DNA of 64,000 bases. It comes from Paraburkholderia nodosa DSM 21604 (GTDB lineage: Bacteria > Pseudomonadota > Gammaproteobacteria > Burkholderiales > Burkholderiaceae). Positions 54,352-63,269 of this stretch are shown here, piece after piece; positions within the stretch are counted from its first letter, which is position 1, and each line of letters opens with the position of its first letter. The stretch covers positions 503 through 64,502 of the forward strand of contig NZ_JAFA01000009.1 of assembly GCF_000519185.1 (NCBI RefSeq), written 5' to 3'. The notes below the pieces were generated by a model, which was given only the letters and a program-made list of their open reading frames with translations, had not been told where the DNA came from and did no database searches. Made by a program: the position numbers and the translations under genes.

Positions 54352-56172
54352 TCAGTGTTTGGCTTCGGCGCGCTCGTCCGTCATGCCCGCGCGCTTGCTG
54401 GTGGGTGCGAAGCGCTCGCTGCGCGGCACCCATACGCGGCGGAACTGTTCGCGCTCGCGCTCTTCCGTGAACACCGAAAGCGAAGGCTTGACGAGATCGT
54501 GGCGCGACACGATGCCGAGCAGGCGGCGGGTCTTGTCGTCGTCGACGACGGGAACGCGGTCGAGTCCCGTGATGGCCAGGCGCGCGGCCACGTTCCTGCA
54601 GGTCTCACCGGGCAGCGCGATTTCGGGCAGTGCATCGGAAAAAAGCGCGCCAATTGGCGCATGCGCGGAACTGGGCAACGCTCGGTCGAGCAGCGCGCGA
54701 TCGGCCATGCCCACAAGCACGCCGTTATCGACCACGGGGAACGCGCGGAACTTCTGCTGCGCGCCGAAGTGGGTGCGCAGGACCTCGGCGACAGTCGTGC
54801 GGGCGTCGATCGATTGCACGCCCTTGGTCATCACTTCTTCCACGTAGTGCCGCTCGAGCGGGTCGATGCTGTATTCGCGGTAGATGTGATAGCCGCGGCG
54901 CGCGATCTTTTCGGTGAGAATCGAGCGTCGCATGAGCAACACCGTAAAGCCGTACGCAACCGCCGCCGAAGCGAGCAGCGGCAGCAAGGCATTGGCGTCG
55001 CCCGTGAGTTCGAACGCGAACACGGCGGCCATGACCGGCGCGCGCATCATGCCGCCGAGCGCCGCCGCCATGAAGATGAGCGGCCACACCGCGGGCTCGT
55101 GGCCCGGCATGTACGGGCCGGCCAGCGCGCCCACGCCCGCGCCCATCATCAGCAACGGTGCAAGCACGCCACCCGAGGTGCCCGAAGCCAGCGCAATGAC
55201 CCAGATGATGGCCTTCACGACCACGATGCCGATCACCACCTGCATGGCGAGGTGGTTGTGCAGCAGATCGCCGATCACGTCGTAGCCCACGCCGAGCGTG
55301 CGCGGCTGAAAGTACCCGCCGATGCCGACCGCAATGGCGCCGAGCGCCGGCCACCACATCCAGTGGATCGGCAGCTTGCCGAACAGGTCCTCGACCTTGT
55401 AGAGCCACGTGGAAAGGCCCCACGACAACGCGCCCGCAACGAGCCCGGCAATGCACGACGACACGATGCCGACCGTGCCGAGCGGCATGGTTTGCAGCGG
55501 AAAGAGCGGGCCACTGCCGAGCAGCAGGGGACGCGTAAATCCGGCGACGGCGCAGGCGATGGCGACAGGCAGCAGGCTGCGAGGCCGCAATTCGAACAGC
55601 AGCAGCTCGATGGCGAGCAGCACGGCGGCGACCGGCGTGCCGAACACCGCGGTCATGCCCGCCACCGCGCCCGCCACGAGCAGCGCCTTGCGCTCTGCTC
55701 CCGAGAGGTGGAAGAACTGCGCGATGAGCGAGCCGATCGCGCCGCCCGTCATGATGATCGGGCCTTCGGCCCCGAACGGCCCGCCGCTGCCGATCGCAAT
55801 GGCGGAGGCGAGCGGCTTGAGCACGGCGACTTTCGGCGACATCTTGCTCTTGCCGAACAAAATAGCTTCGATGGCTTCGGGAATGCCATGGCCGCGAATC
55901 TGCTCGGAGCCATAGCGCGCAATCAGCCCCACGATGAGGCCGCCGATCACGGGCATCACGACTACGAGCACACCGAGCGTATTCTCCGCCGGCGAATGAT
56001 TCGCCGTGGAAAACGTCTGGAAGAAGAACAGATTCGTGAAGAAGCGGATGAGGTGCAAGAGAAAGTCCGCCGCGACGGTACTCAGCGCGCCGCCGGCGGC
56101 CGCAATGGCGCTAATGCGCAGAAGCCGGACATCGGTTGCGAAATCGCCCCTGTCGCCGTTGTGATTACTCAT
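54352..56172 (-). CDS. CLC chloride channel/transporter with CBS pair (ClcB-like)
   Basis: A 606-residue CLC protein. The membrane part (about 20-440) has the ion-pathway strings GSGGPFGAEGP, with the gating Glu in AEGP, and GTPVAAVLLAIE. Two CBS domains follow at about 455-585 (VQSIDARTTVAEVL and LDRVPVVDDDKTRRLLG), which often bind adenine nucleotides and adjust gating. ClcB-type proteins are H+/Cl- antiporters or channels of the inner membrane. AAAGGA lies before the ATG. It is upstream of the CFA-like gene on the same strand (41-base gap), so they may be cotranscribed. Confidence 0.92.
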   Translation of the reverse strand: MSNHNGDRGDFATDVRLLRISAIAAAGGALSTVAADFLLHLIRFFTNLFFFQTFSTANHSPAENTLGVLVVVMPVIGGLIVGLIARYGSEQIRGHGIPEAIEAILFGKSKMSPKVAVLKPLASAIAIGSGGPFGAEGPIIMTGGAIGSLIAQFFHLSGAERKALLVAGAVAGMTAVFGTPVAAVLLAIELLLFELRPRSLLPVAIACAVAGFTRPLLLGSGPLFPLQTMPLGTVGIVSSCIAGLVAGALSWGLSTWLYKVEDLFGKLPIHWMWWPALGAIAVGIGGYFQPRTLGVGYDVIGDLLHNHLAMQVVIGIVVVKAIIWVIALASGTSGGVLAPLLMMGAGVGALAGPYMPGHEPAVWPLIFMAAALGGMMRAPVMAAVFAFELTGDANALLPLLASAAVAYGFTVLLMRRSILTEKIARRGYHIYREYSIDPLERHYVEEVMTKGVQSIDARTTVAEVLRTHFGAQQKFRAFPVVDNGVLVGMADRALLDRALPSSAHAPIGALFSDALPEIALPGETCRNVAARLAITGLDRVPVVDDDKTRRLLGIVSRHDLVKPSLSVFTEEREREQFRRVWVPRSERFAPTSKRAGMTDERAEAKH

Positions 56173-56267
56173 GGTTCCTTTAGCCGCTCAAGATCGGTCA
56201 GTAACATCCTCCGCACTTTATATCACATTATGATGTAACTCGTGACGCTGGCTGATTCCCTCGCCGC

Positions 56268-57212
56268 TCAGGAGCGGGCAGCGCCGCCGCCCTTGCGGGC
56301 TTGCCCGCCCGCATCGGCAAAGAGTTCGACCACGAGTTCGCGCAGCCAGCGGTTGCCCTCGTCGTGCTGCACGCGCGCGTGCCAGAGCAAATGAATGGGT
56401 GCAGCGGGCAGCTTCATGGGCAGTGCGCTCAGGCTCAGCGAAAACGGCTTCGCCAGTTGCAGCGCAAGCCGCTCCGGCACCGTGGCGATCAGATCGGTGC
56501 GCTCGAGGATGTAGCCCACGCTCATGAAGTGCGGCACCGAGAGCCGCACCTGACGCTTCACGCCGCGCCGTTTCAGCCATTCGTCGACCTGGCCGTGCCC
56601 GGTGCCCGCGGACACCACCACCAGATGCTCGGCGTCGCGCCAGGCCGCGAGCGTGAGCGGCGCGTTCTCCAGCGGATGGCCGCGCCTGAAGAGACAGACA
56701 TAGCGCTGATCGAAGAGGCGCCGCTGATAGAAGCCGCCTTTGAGTTGCGGCAGCAATCCGATGGCGAGATCGACCCGGCCGTCGGCCATCTCGTCGCTGA
56801 GCGTGACGCCCGTATTGCGCACGGTGTTGAGCGCGACACCCGGCGCTTCGCGCGCGAGGCGCTCGAGCAGCGCGGGCAGAAACACGACCTCGCCGATATC
56901 GGTCATGCCGATAGTCATGGTGCGCGTGGCGCGCAGCGGATCGAAGCCGGTCACGGGATTGAGCGCGCCGTGCAGCGTGGCGAGCGCCTGCGCGACCGGC
57001 TCCGCGAGACGCAGCGCGAACGGCGTGGGCACCACGCCGCCCGGCCCGCGCACGAAGAGCGGATCGTCCAGCAGGCGGCGCAGCTTCGCGAGCGCGTTGC
57101 TCACGCCGGGCTGGCTCATGTTCATCTGCTCGGCCACGCTCGCCACGCGCCGTTCCCTCATGAGCCGATGAAAAAGCAGCAGCAGGTTGAGATCGATATC
57201 GCCCAGTTCCAT
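56268..57212 (-). CDS. LysR-family regulator, NahR/DntR-like
   Basis: A 314-residue LysR protein: winged helix-turn-helix (about 5-65; VASVAEQMNMSQPGVSNALAK) and effector domain. Strings such as FDPLRATRTMTIGMTDIGE and FYQRRLFDQRYVC and the tail LLWHARVQHDEGN match the NahR/DntR/NagR group, which respond to salicylate or related aromatic acids. It is divergent from a flavin monooxygenase, with two inverted repeats in the shared promoter region, so that gene is its likely target. The start is 57212; the region between the genes is only 138 bases. Confidence 0.9.
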   Translation of the reverse strand: MELGDIDLNLLLLFHRLMRERRVASVAEQMNMSQPGVSNALAKLRRLLDDPLFVRGPGGVVPTPFALRLAEPVAQALATLHGALNPVTGFDPLRATRTMTIGMTDIGEVVFLPALLERLAREAPGVALNTVRNTGVTLSDEMADGRVDLAIGLLPQLKGGFYQRRLFDQRYVCLFRRGHPLENAPLTLAAWRDAEHLVVVSAGTGHGQVDEWLKRRGVKRQVRLSVPHFMSVGYILERTDLIATVPERLALQLAKPFSLSLSALPMKLPAAPIHLLWHARVQHDEGNRWLRELVVELFADAGGQARKGGGAARS

Positions 57213-57232
57213 TCATTCAATCCAGTGATGAA
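57212..57232. promoter_or_regulatory. TTCAT-N11-ATGAA inverted repeat, candidate LysR site
   Basis: TTCAT at 57212-57216 and ATGAA at 57228-57232 flank 11 bases, the T-N11-A form of LysR-type operators. It overlaps the start of the regulator gene, which would allow autorepression. The ATTCA...TGAT content recalls NahR sites. Confidence 0.5.
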
Positions 57233-57239
57233 GTAGATT

Positions 57240-57261
57240 CATTCCATTTTATTGTGGAATG
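57240..57261. promoter_or_regulatory. CATTCCA-N8-TGGAATG inverted repeat, candidate LysR site
   Basis: Perfect 7-bp arms at 57240-57246 and 57255-57261 surround 8 bases. It lies 90 bases upstream of the monooxygenase ATG, in the usual position for the recognition site of a divergent LysR activator. Confidence 0.55.
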
Positions 57262-57350
57262 AGCAGTGGCTGCCGAGAATACGGACACGGTGTGCGCGTG
57301 ACGAACCAGCGCCAGCCGACCCCACAAATCTGAATATCGGAGACACAGTC

Positions 57351-58568
57351 ATGAAACCAGGTGATCTGAAGATTGCGATCGTCGGCGCTGGCATCGGCGG
57401 CCTCACACTCGCGCTCGCGCTGCGCGAGCACGGCATCGACGCGCAACTCTTCGAGCAGACCGACGAGCTACGCGAAGTCGGCGCGGCCGTCGCGCTCTCG
57501 GCCAACGCCACGCGCTTCTACGAGCGCATGGGCCTGCGCCCGGCCTTCGAGAAAGTCTGCGCGGAAGTGCCGGGGCTCGTCTATCGTGACGGACGCAGCG
57601 GCGACGTGATCGGCCACCATCGCGGCGCACCGGACTACCGCGGGCAATTCGGCGGCTCGTACTGGGGCGTGCATCGCGCCGATCTGCAAGCGGTACTGTC
57701 GGGCGCGGTCGGGCTCGAGCGGATCAAGCTCAGCCATCGGCTCGTCGATCTCGCGCAGCATGCCGATCGCGTGAGCCTGACCTTCGCCAATGGGGAACGC
57801 GTCGATGCCGATCTCGTGATCGGCGCCGACGGCGCGCGCTCGATCACGCGACGCTGGATGCTGGGCTACGACGACGCGCTGTATTCGGGCTGCTCGGGTT
57901 TTCGCGGCGTGGTGCCCGCGGAGCGCATGGACCTGTTGCCCGATCCCGAGACCATTCAGTTCTGGGTCGGGCCGGGCGGCCATCTGCTGCACTATCCGAT
58001 TGGCGACAAGGGCGACCAGAATTTCCTGCTGGTCGAGCGCCATCCCTCGCCATGGCCGACGCGTGAATGGGTCATGCCTGCCCAGGAAGGCGAGCAACTG
58101 CGCCTTTTCAGGGACTGGCACCCGGCCGTCGTGCAGATGATTACCGCCGTACCGATCAGCCAGCGCTGGGGGCTGTTCCACCGCCCGCCGCTCGGCCGCT
58201 GGAGCAAGGGTCGCATCACGTTGATCGGCGACGCCGCGCATGCGCTCGTGCCGCACCACGGCCAAGGCGCGAACCAGTCGATCGAGGATGCCGTGGTGCT
58301 GGCCGACCAGCTGGCGAAGGCAGGGCCGGCCAACTGGCGCGAAGCGCAGGAAGCCTACGAGCGCCTGCGCCGCGGCCGCACGCGCAAGGTGCAGTACGCT
58401 TCGATCACCACGGCGGATGTGTTGCATCTGCCCGATGGCCCCGCCGCGCAGGAGCGCAACGCCCGGCTCGGCTCGCGCGAGGGCGTGCTGAATCATCTGG
58501 ACTGGATCCACGATTTCGACGCGCTTGCACAGGAGCCGAACGAGCGGCAGGGCGGGACGTGGCTTTGA
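57351..58568 (+). CDS. FAD-dependent aromatic monooxygenase (salicylate/3-hydroxybenzoate hydroxylase type)
   Basis: A 405-residue group A flavoprotein hydroxylase. It has the FAD-binding GAGIGG loop (near 13-18), the DG motif in LVIGADGARS and the second FAD motif LIGDAAHALVPHHGQGANQSIEDA. Salicylate 1-hydroxylase, 3-hydroxybenzoate 6-hydroxylase and 6-hydroxynicotinate 3-monooxygenase share this layout and length. The neighbouring NahR-like regulator favours salicylate or a related hydroxybenzoate (inference). The ATG at 57351 has GGAG 8 bases upstream. No further catabolic genes follow, so the product must feed a pathway elsewhere. Confidence 0.9.
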   Translation: MKPGDLKIAIVGAGIGGLTLALALREHGIDAQLFEQTDELREVGAAVALSANATRFYERMGLRPAFEKVCAEVPGLVYRDGRSGDVIGHHRGAPDYRGQFGGSYWGVHRADLQAVLSGAVGLERIKLSHRLVDLAQHADRVSLTFANGERVDADLVIGADGARSITRRWMLGYDDALYSGCSGFRGVVPAERMDLLPDPETIQFWVGPGGHLLHYPIGDKGDQNFLLVERHPSPWPTREWVMPAQEGEQLRLFRDWHPAVVQMITAVPISQRWGLFHRPPLGRWSKGRITLIGDAAHALVPHHGQGANQSIEDAVVLADQLAKAGPANWREAQEAYERLRRGRTRKVQYASITTADVLHLPDGPAAQERNARLGSREGVLNHLDWIHDFDALAQEPNERQGGTWL

Positions 58569-58659
58569 GGGGGTCGCAAGCCGCGCAGTTAATGATCCGT
58601 TAATCTCGGCACGCTAGAATCGCCGTTTTCAACCGACCATTGCTGAGCACGGAGCGCCC

Positions 58660-59190
58660 ATGCAAATCGCCGCCGATTCGCGCTACGACCTCGTTGCGCG
58701 CCTACTTCACTGGCTTGTCGTCGCACTCGTGGCGGCGCAGTTCGTGATTGGCTGGACCATGCCCGATGTGCACCGCGACACGCGCCCCGTTGGCGAAATT
58801 GCGTGGCATCTGGGCGTCGGCACGGCACTCGTCGCCGCCATGGTGTGCCGTCTGGTCTGGCGCGCGACCCATCGCCCGCCGCCCGACGACCAGACGCCGT
58901 TCATGCGCGCCGTGGCGGCCCTCACGCATGTCGGCCTCTACGCCCTGCTCATCGCGGTGCCCGTGCTCGGATGGATCAACGCCTCGTCGCGCGCATGGGA
59001 CGTCACGCTGTTCGGCGCCATCCCGCTGCCCGCGCTCTCCCCTGCGGGTTCGTCGTTCGGGCACGCCATGGGCGACGTCCACAGCGTGCTCGCGTGGGTG
59101 CTGTTCGCGTTCATCTGCCTGCATGTGGCCGCGGCGTTGTTTCATCGCTTCGTGCTCAACGATCGTGTCTTGCAACGCATGAAGTTTTAG
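58660..59190 (+). CDS. Cytochrome b561
   Basis: A 176-residue four-helix membrane cytochrome of the bacterial b561 (CybB) family. The haem-ligating histidines are in LLHWLVV (helix 1), AWHLGVG (helix 2) and near AMGDVHSVLAW and CLHVAAALFH (helices 3-4). It transfers electrons between quinol and other carriers in the inner membrane; bacterial homologues can act as superoxide:quinone oxidoreductases. It converges on exbD with a 43-base gap and is not in the same operon. Confidence 0.9.
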   Translation: MQIAADSRYDLVARLLHWLVVALVAAQFVIGWTMPDVHRDTRPVGEIAWHLGVGTALVAAMVCRLVWRATHRPPPDDQTPFMRAVAALTHVGLYALLIAVPVLGWINASSRAWDVTLFGAIPLPALSPAGSSFGHAMGDVHSVLAWVLFAFICLHVAAALFHRFVLNDRVLQRMKF

Positions 59191-59233
59191 GGCCTGTTCA
59201 CATTAATAACGGGCTTGCGAACGTACCTTGCCG

Positions 59234-59662
59234 TCAATGGGCATGCCGCGGCGCGTCCGGCTCGGTCACGAAGCCGACCTTCGCGAGTCCCGCGGCGCTC
59301 GCAGCCGACAGGAGCTGCGCGACGCGCCCGTACGGCGTGGCGCGATCCGCCGAGAGCCGGATTTCGGGCTGCGGCGTGAGCCGCGCGGCTTCTGCCAGCC
59401 GCGCCGATAGACCGGACTCCTGAACAGGCTGCGCGTTCCAGCTCATATGGCCAAGCGCATCGACGACGATATCGACGTGTGGCGCGGCCAGATCCTCGCG
59501 CTGGCTGCTCGCGTGGGGCAACGCCAGCTTCGCGGCATGGTGCAGAACCGGCAACGTCACCATGAAAATGACGAGCAGCACGAGCGTCACGTCGATCAGC
59601 GGCGTCATGTTGATGTCGGCCGCCGGCATCGCTTCGTCTTCCAGATCGAAATCGTCGTTCAT
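59234..59662 (-). CDS. exbD: ExbD/TolR-type proton-channel subunit
   Basis: A 142-residue protein with a short cytoplasmic N-terminus, one transmembrane helix containing the essential Asp (NMTPLIDVTLVLLVIFMV) and a periplasmic domain. With ExbB it uses the proton gradient to energise TonB. The ATG overlaps the exbB stop by 4 bases. It is the last gene of the pqq-tonB-exbBD operon. Confidence 0.92.
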   Translation of the reverse strand: MNDDFDLEDEAMPAADINMTPLIDVTLVLLVIFMVTLPVLHHAAKLALPHASSQREDLAAPHVDIVVDALGHMSWNAQPVQESGLSARLAEAARLTPQPEIRLSADRATPYGRVAQLLSAASAAGLAKVGFVTEPDAPRHAH

Positions 59663-60357
59663 ACCCGCTCCTTCATCGTCGCGCTCGGCGCAGGCGCGCT
59701 GCCTGTGAGCAACAGCGCGTGCACGCCGTATGCAAAGCGGTTGAGCTGCGCGACGATATCGCGCGAGACGCGCGCGAGCGCGTGATAGCCAAGCACGGCG
59801 GGAATCGCCACGCACAGGCCGAGCGCCGTCATGATGAGCGCTTCGCCTACTGGCCCCGCGACGTGTTCGAGGCTGGCGTCGCCGCTTGCGCCGAGCGCGA
59901 GCAGTGCATGATAGATGCCCCAGACGGTGCCGAGCAGGCCGACGAACGGCGCCGTGCTGCCGATCGAGGCAAGCAGGCCGAGACCGCGCTGAAGACGCAT
60001 CGAGCTCTCGCCCACCGAGGCCCTGAGGCTGCGCAGCAGCCACTCGCTCAAGTCGACGCGCCCCCGGTGCGCGGCGCCACTCACCTCGTGATGCGCCAGC
60101 GCGCGCTGGCCTGCGCTGGCCAACTCGAAGAATGGCGTGCCGGGGCGGCCCAACGCGTCGACGCCATCGTCAGCTTCGCCTGCTTCCCGGAAGCGTCTTT
60201 GCGCGGCGTCTGCGTCGCGGCGCAGACGCGCGAACTCGAGCGCCTTCAATACGATCACCGACCACGACACGACCGACATCGCTACGAGCAGCGCCGCAAC
60301 GCAACGCGTCATCGGATCGCCCTCGGCCCACAGATGCGCGATTCCATAGGTTGGCAT
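59659..60357 (-). CDS. exbB: ExbB/TolQ-type proton-channel subunit
   Basis: A 232-residue MotA/TolQ/ExbB protein with three membrane helices: one near 15-38 and two in the conserved core (GLGLLASIGSTAPFVGLLGT and GPVGEALIMTALGLCVAIPAV). GGAGG lies 8 bases before the ATG. It starts 13 bases after tonB and overlaps exbD, so the three genes form one unit. It is short of flanking features that would mark TolQ, and the tonB neighbour favours ExbB. Confidence 0.93.
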   Translation of the reverse strand: MPTYGIAHLWAEGDPMTRCVAALLVAMSVVSWSVIVLKALEFARLRRDADAAQRRFREAGEADDGVDALGRPGTPFFELASAGQRALAHHEVSGAAHRGRVDLSEWLLRSLRASVGESSMRLQRGLGLLASIGSTAPFVGLLGTVWGIYHALLALGASGDASLEHVAGPVGEALIMTALGLCVAIPAVLGYHALARVSRDIVAQLNRFAYGVHALLLTGSAPAPSATMKERV

Positions 60358-60370
60358 GAGGTCCTCCGTT

Positions 60371-61126
60371 TCATTCGCTTAGGGTGAACGTGAACGGCAC
60401 GTCTGCGCGTGCCGGCGCCGGCTTGCCGTGCTCGGCATACGGCTGGCAGCGACTCGCGAGCGCCGCGTCGCGCGCCGCTTCGTCGAGCCTCGCGTAGCCG
60501 CTGGTCGTCGCTACGCGCGCGGCAACCACGTGGCCGTCCGCTGCGGTCTCGAGTTCGATGATGGCCGTGCCCGCCTCGGCGCGACGCAAGGACTGCGCGG
60601 GGTAGTCGGGCTTCGTGAGCGCGCAATCCAGATGGGCGACGTGGCGCGGCGAGTCCGCGGCGGGCGCCTGGGCGACGGACGCGGGTTGCGGCTGCGGTCC
60701 GGCTATACGTTCCGTCGACAGCGCGGCTTCGGGGGCGGCGTGTGCGGCCGGTGGTGGTGCTAGCGGCGGCCGCGTACGTGCGAGGTTTTGCGCATGTACA
60801 GACGCCGCTGGACGCGCTCGAGGCGGCAGCACCGGATTATTTCGGATAGCTTCATGAATCGAGCGGCTCGGCGCCGATGTTCGCGCGGGCGCTTCGCTCT
60901 TATGTGGCACCGGCGAGCTCGGCGCGATCAGCACAGCGTCTACGATCCTCAGGCGCACCGGCATGGCATGCGACGCTGGCACCTCCCAGCGCGCCACTGC
61001 AATCAGCGCGGCATGCAGTGCGAGCACGCCCGCAACCACACCGGCGAGCGCGGCACGTCGCCCAAACGCGTCTTGGCCGAATACCGCACGGTCACCACGA
61101 TCGAAGCGCGCAACGACCGACGCCAT
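60371..61126 (-). CDS. tonB: TonB energy-transducing protein
   Basis: A 251-residue TonB-family protein with an N-terminal membrane helix (about 22-42; AALAGVVAGVLALHAALIAV), a Pro/Ala-rich periplasmic spacer and a C-terminal TonB domain (about 175-250; DYPAQSLRRAEAGTAIIE and VATTSGYARLDEAA). It would couple the inner-membrane proton gradient to an outer-membrane receptor. The ATG at 61126 has GGAG 7 bases upstream. It starts 13 bases after the pqqE stop; no receptor gene is in the window. Confidence 0.92.
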   Translation of the reverse strand: MASVVARFDRGDRAVFGQDAFGRRAALAGVVAGVLALHAALIAVARWEVPASHAMPVRLRIVDAVLIAPSSPVPHKSEAPARTSAPSRSIHEAIRNNPVLPPRARPAASVHAQNLARTRPPLAPPPAAHAAPEAALSTERIAGPQPQPASVAQAPAADSPRHVAHLDCALTKPDYPAQSLRRAEAGTAIIELETAADGHVVAARVATTSGYARLDEAARDAALASRCQPYAEHGKPAPARADVPFTFTLSE

Positions 61127-61139
61127 GTCGATTCTCCAA

Positions 61140-62258
61140 TCAAAGCGCGAGCGAGTTCTGCCTGCTGCGGAACACGATTGGCCGCTCGTCGCCGCGCGTT
61201 GGCCGTCTTGCGATTTCCACGGCCTGCACGATGCGGTCGTGATGCGGCGACTTCGCGCATACCGGGTCGGTCGCGGCGGCATCGCCGGTCAGCAGGTAGG
61301 CCTGGCATCGGCAGCCGCCATGATCGGCGTGACGCTCGTCGCAACTGCGACAGGGCTCGCGCATCCAGCCGTCGCCGCGAAACGCGTTGAACGCTTCGCT
61401 CTCGTACCAGATCTGCCGCAGCGGCACGTCGCGCACGTTCGGCAACACGAGGCCCGGCAACGAACGCGCGGCGTGGCAAGGCAACGCCGCGCCATCCGGC
61501 GCGACACCGAGAAACACGCTCCCCCAGCCGCTCATGCACGCTTTCGGCCGTTGTTCGAAGTAATCGGGCACGACGAACAGAATGCGGCATCGCTCGCCAA
61601 TCCGGGCGCGATAGCGGTTCACGGTCTCCTCGGCTTCGCGAAGCTGCTCGGCGGTCGGCATCAACTGGTCGCGGTTGAGCATGGCCCAGCCGTAATACTG
61701 TGTGTTCGCAAGCTCCAGATAATCGGCGCCCAGTTCGAGCGCCATGTCGATGATCTGCGCGACGTGCGGCAGGTTGAAACGATGCAGCACGCAGTTGAGG
61801 ACCATGGGATAGCCATGCGCCTTCACGAGCCGCGCAACGTTGCGCTTGAGTTCGAACGTGCGCGTGCTCGTGAGAAAGTCGTTGAGTTCGCGGGTGGAAT
61901 CCTGCATCGACACCTGGATATGATCGAGCCCGGCCGCCTTTAGCCGCTCGATGCGCTCGACGTTCAGGCCGATTCCGGACGTGATCAGGTTCGTGTAGAA
62001 GCCAAGCTGGCGCGCGTGCGCGACGAGCGCTTCCAGGTCGTCGCGCAGCAGCGGCTCGCCGCCGGAAAAGCCGATCTGCGCGGCGCCCAGTTCGCGAGCG
62101 GCGCTGATGGTCGCGCGCCATGCCTCGGTGTCGAGTTCTTCGCCGTGCCGCGCAAAGTCCACCGGGTTGTAGCAGAACGCGCAATGCAGCGGGCAGCGGT
62201 AAGTCAGCTCGGCGAGCAGCCAGAGCGGCTTGGCCGGGAGGGCGGTAGCGGTCGCCAT
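61140..62258 (-). CDS. pqqE: PqqE, radical SAM PqqA glutamate-tyrosine cyclase
   Basis: A 372-residue radical SAM enzyme that forms the carbon-carbon bond between Glu and Tyr of the PqqA peptide, together with PqqD. The SAM cluster cysteines are Cys22, Cys26 and Cys29 in RCPLHCAFC. The C-terminal SPASM region has its cysteines in CMSGWG, LPCHAA and CRSCDERHADHGGCRCQA. The start at 62258 gives the usual PqqE N-terminus (KPLWLLAELTYRCP), one base after the pqqD stop. A longer in-frame opening upstream is the other frame of pqqD. Confidence 0.96.
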   Translation of the reverse strand: MATATALPAKPLWLLAELTYRCPLHCAFCYNPVDFARHGEELDTEAWRATISAARELGAAQIGFSGGEPLLRDDLEALVAHARQLGFYTNLITSGIGLNVERIERLKAAGLDHIQVSMQDSTRELNDFLTSTRTFELKRNVARLVKAHGYPMVLNCVLHRFNLPHVAQIIDMALELGADYLELANTQYYGWAMLNRDQLMPTAEQLREAEETVNRYRARIGERCRILFVVPDYFEQRPKACMSGWGSVFLGVAPDGAALPCHAARSLPGLVLPNVRDVPLRQIWYESEAFNAFRGDGWMREPCRSCDERHADHGGCRCQAYLLTGDAAATDPVCAKSPHHDRIVQAVEIARRPTRGDERPIVFRSRQNSLAL

Positions 62259-62259
62259 G

Positions 62260-62547
62260 TCAGTCGAGCCAGCCGCGCAGCCGCGCGTGATCGAGGAAGC
62301 GGTAGACGTCGGGCGCCAGTTCTGAGGTGCTGAAAAGCCGCTCCAGCTCGCCAATGATCTCGTCGAGTTCGTGCGCGCCGTCACAACGCGCGAGTATCTC
62401 GCCCGCACTCGAATTGAGCTGCACCATCCCTTCGGGATAGAGCAGGACGTACGCGTGCTGGGCCGCTTCCCACTGCAAGCGGTACATGCCGCGCAAACGC
62501 GGGCGCAGCGGCACGCCGCTGGCTGCATCGGGCACTATCGGGTTCAT
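62260..62547 (-). CDS. pqqD: PqqD, PqqA peptide chaperone
   Basis: A 95-residue RiPP-recognition protein that holds the PqqA precursor for PqqE. It has the family strings [28 protein letters not shown] and AGEIL, written here in part. The ATG overlaps the pqqC stop by 4 bases (ATGA). Length matches stand-alone PqqD (about 90). Confidence 0.94.
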   Translation of the reverse strand: MNPIVPDAASGVPLRPRLRGMYRLQWEAAQHAYVLLYPEGMVQLNSSAGEILARCDGAHELDEIIGELERLFSTSELAPDVYRFLDHARLRGWLD

Positions 62548-63269
62548 ATGGGCCATGCCTTTTCGACCGCATCGAGGATCGACCAGAGAATATCGAGCTT
62601 GAACTGCAGGATCTCCACCGCGCGCCGCTGTTCGGCGGGCGTGCGGAAATGGCTCAGCGTCACTTCGAGCCCGTGTTCGACGTCGCGCTGTGCGAGCGGC
62701 ACGCGGCTGCGAAAATACTGAAGGCCTTGCGGCTCGATCCACGGGTAGTGCGAAGGCCAGCCCGCGAGCCGGTCCAGATGAATCTGCGGCGCGAACATCT
62801 CGGTGAGCGACGAACACACGCCCTCTTGCCACGGCGCGCGCCGCGCGAAATTCACGTAGGCGTCGACCGCGAAGCGCACGCCGGGCAGCACGAGTCGTTG
62901 CGACCACATCGTGTCCCGATCGACGCCAACGGCCTCGCCCAGCCGCACCCAGGCTTCGATGCCGCCTTCGTCTCCGCCTTGGCCGTCGTGGTCGGTCAGA
63001 CGCTGGATCCAGCGGCGGCGTGTGGCGCGATCGGGGCAGTTCGAAAGGATCGCCGCATCCTTAAGCGGAATGTTGATCTGATAGTAAAAGCGGTTCGCGA
63101 CCCACCCGCGGATCTGCGCGGGCGAACACCGCCCGCCGTTGAGCATCCGGTTGAACGGATGGTGGATGTGATAGCGCGATTCGAGCGCACGAAGACGCGA
63201 TTCGAATTCATTCGCAGTCCATGGTATTGCGTGCGTGTCTGGCAACGAGAGAGGTGCGTTCATCGTCAT
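62544..63269 (-). CDS. pqqC: PqqC, pyrroloquinoline-quinone synthase
   Basis: A 241-residue cofactorless oxidase that performs the last ring closure and oxidation in PQQ synthesis. It has [14 protein letters not shown] near the N-terminus and residues of the active-site region in [17 protein letters not shown] and [15 protein letters not shown]. The ATG at 63269 overlaps the pqqB stop by 4 bases. Length is the family standard. Confidence 0.95.
   Translation of the reverse strand: MTMNAPLSLPDTHAIPWTANEFESRLRALESRYHIHHPFNRMLNGGRCSPAQIRGWVANRFYYQINIPLKDAAILSNCPDRATRRRWIQRLTDHDGQGGDEGGIEAWVRLGEAVGVDRDTMWSQRLVLPGVRFAVDAYVNFARRAPWQEGVCSSLTEMFAPQIHLDRLAGWPSHYPWIEPQGLQYFRSRVPLAQRDVEHGLEVTLSHFRTPAEQRRAVEILQFKLDILWSILDAVEKAWPI

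Noticed and set aside
54289..56238. A 649-codon plus-strand frame opposite the chloride channel
   Set aside because: It is His/Arg/Asp-rich antisense of a clear CLC-CBS protein.
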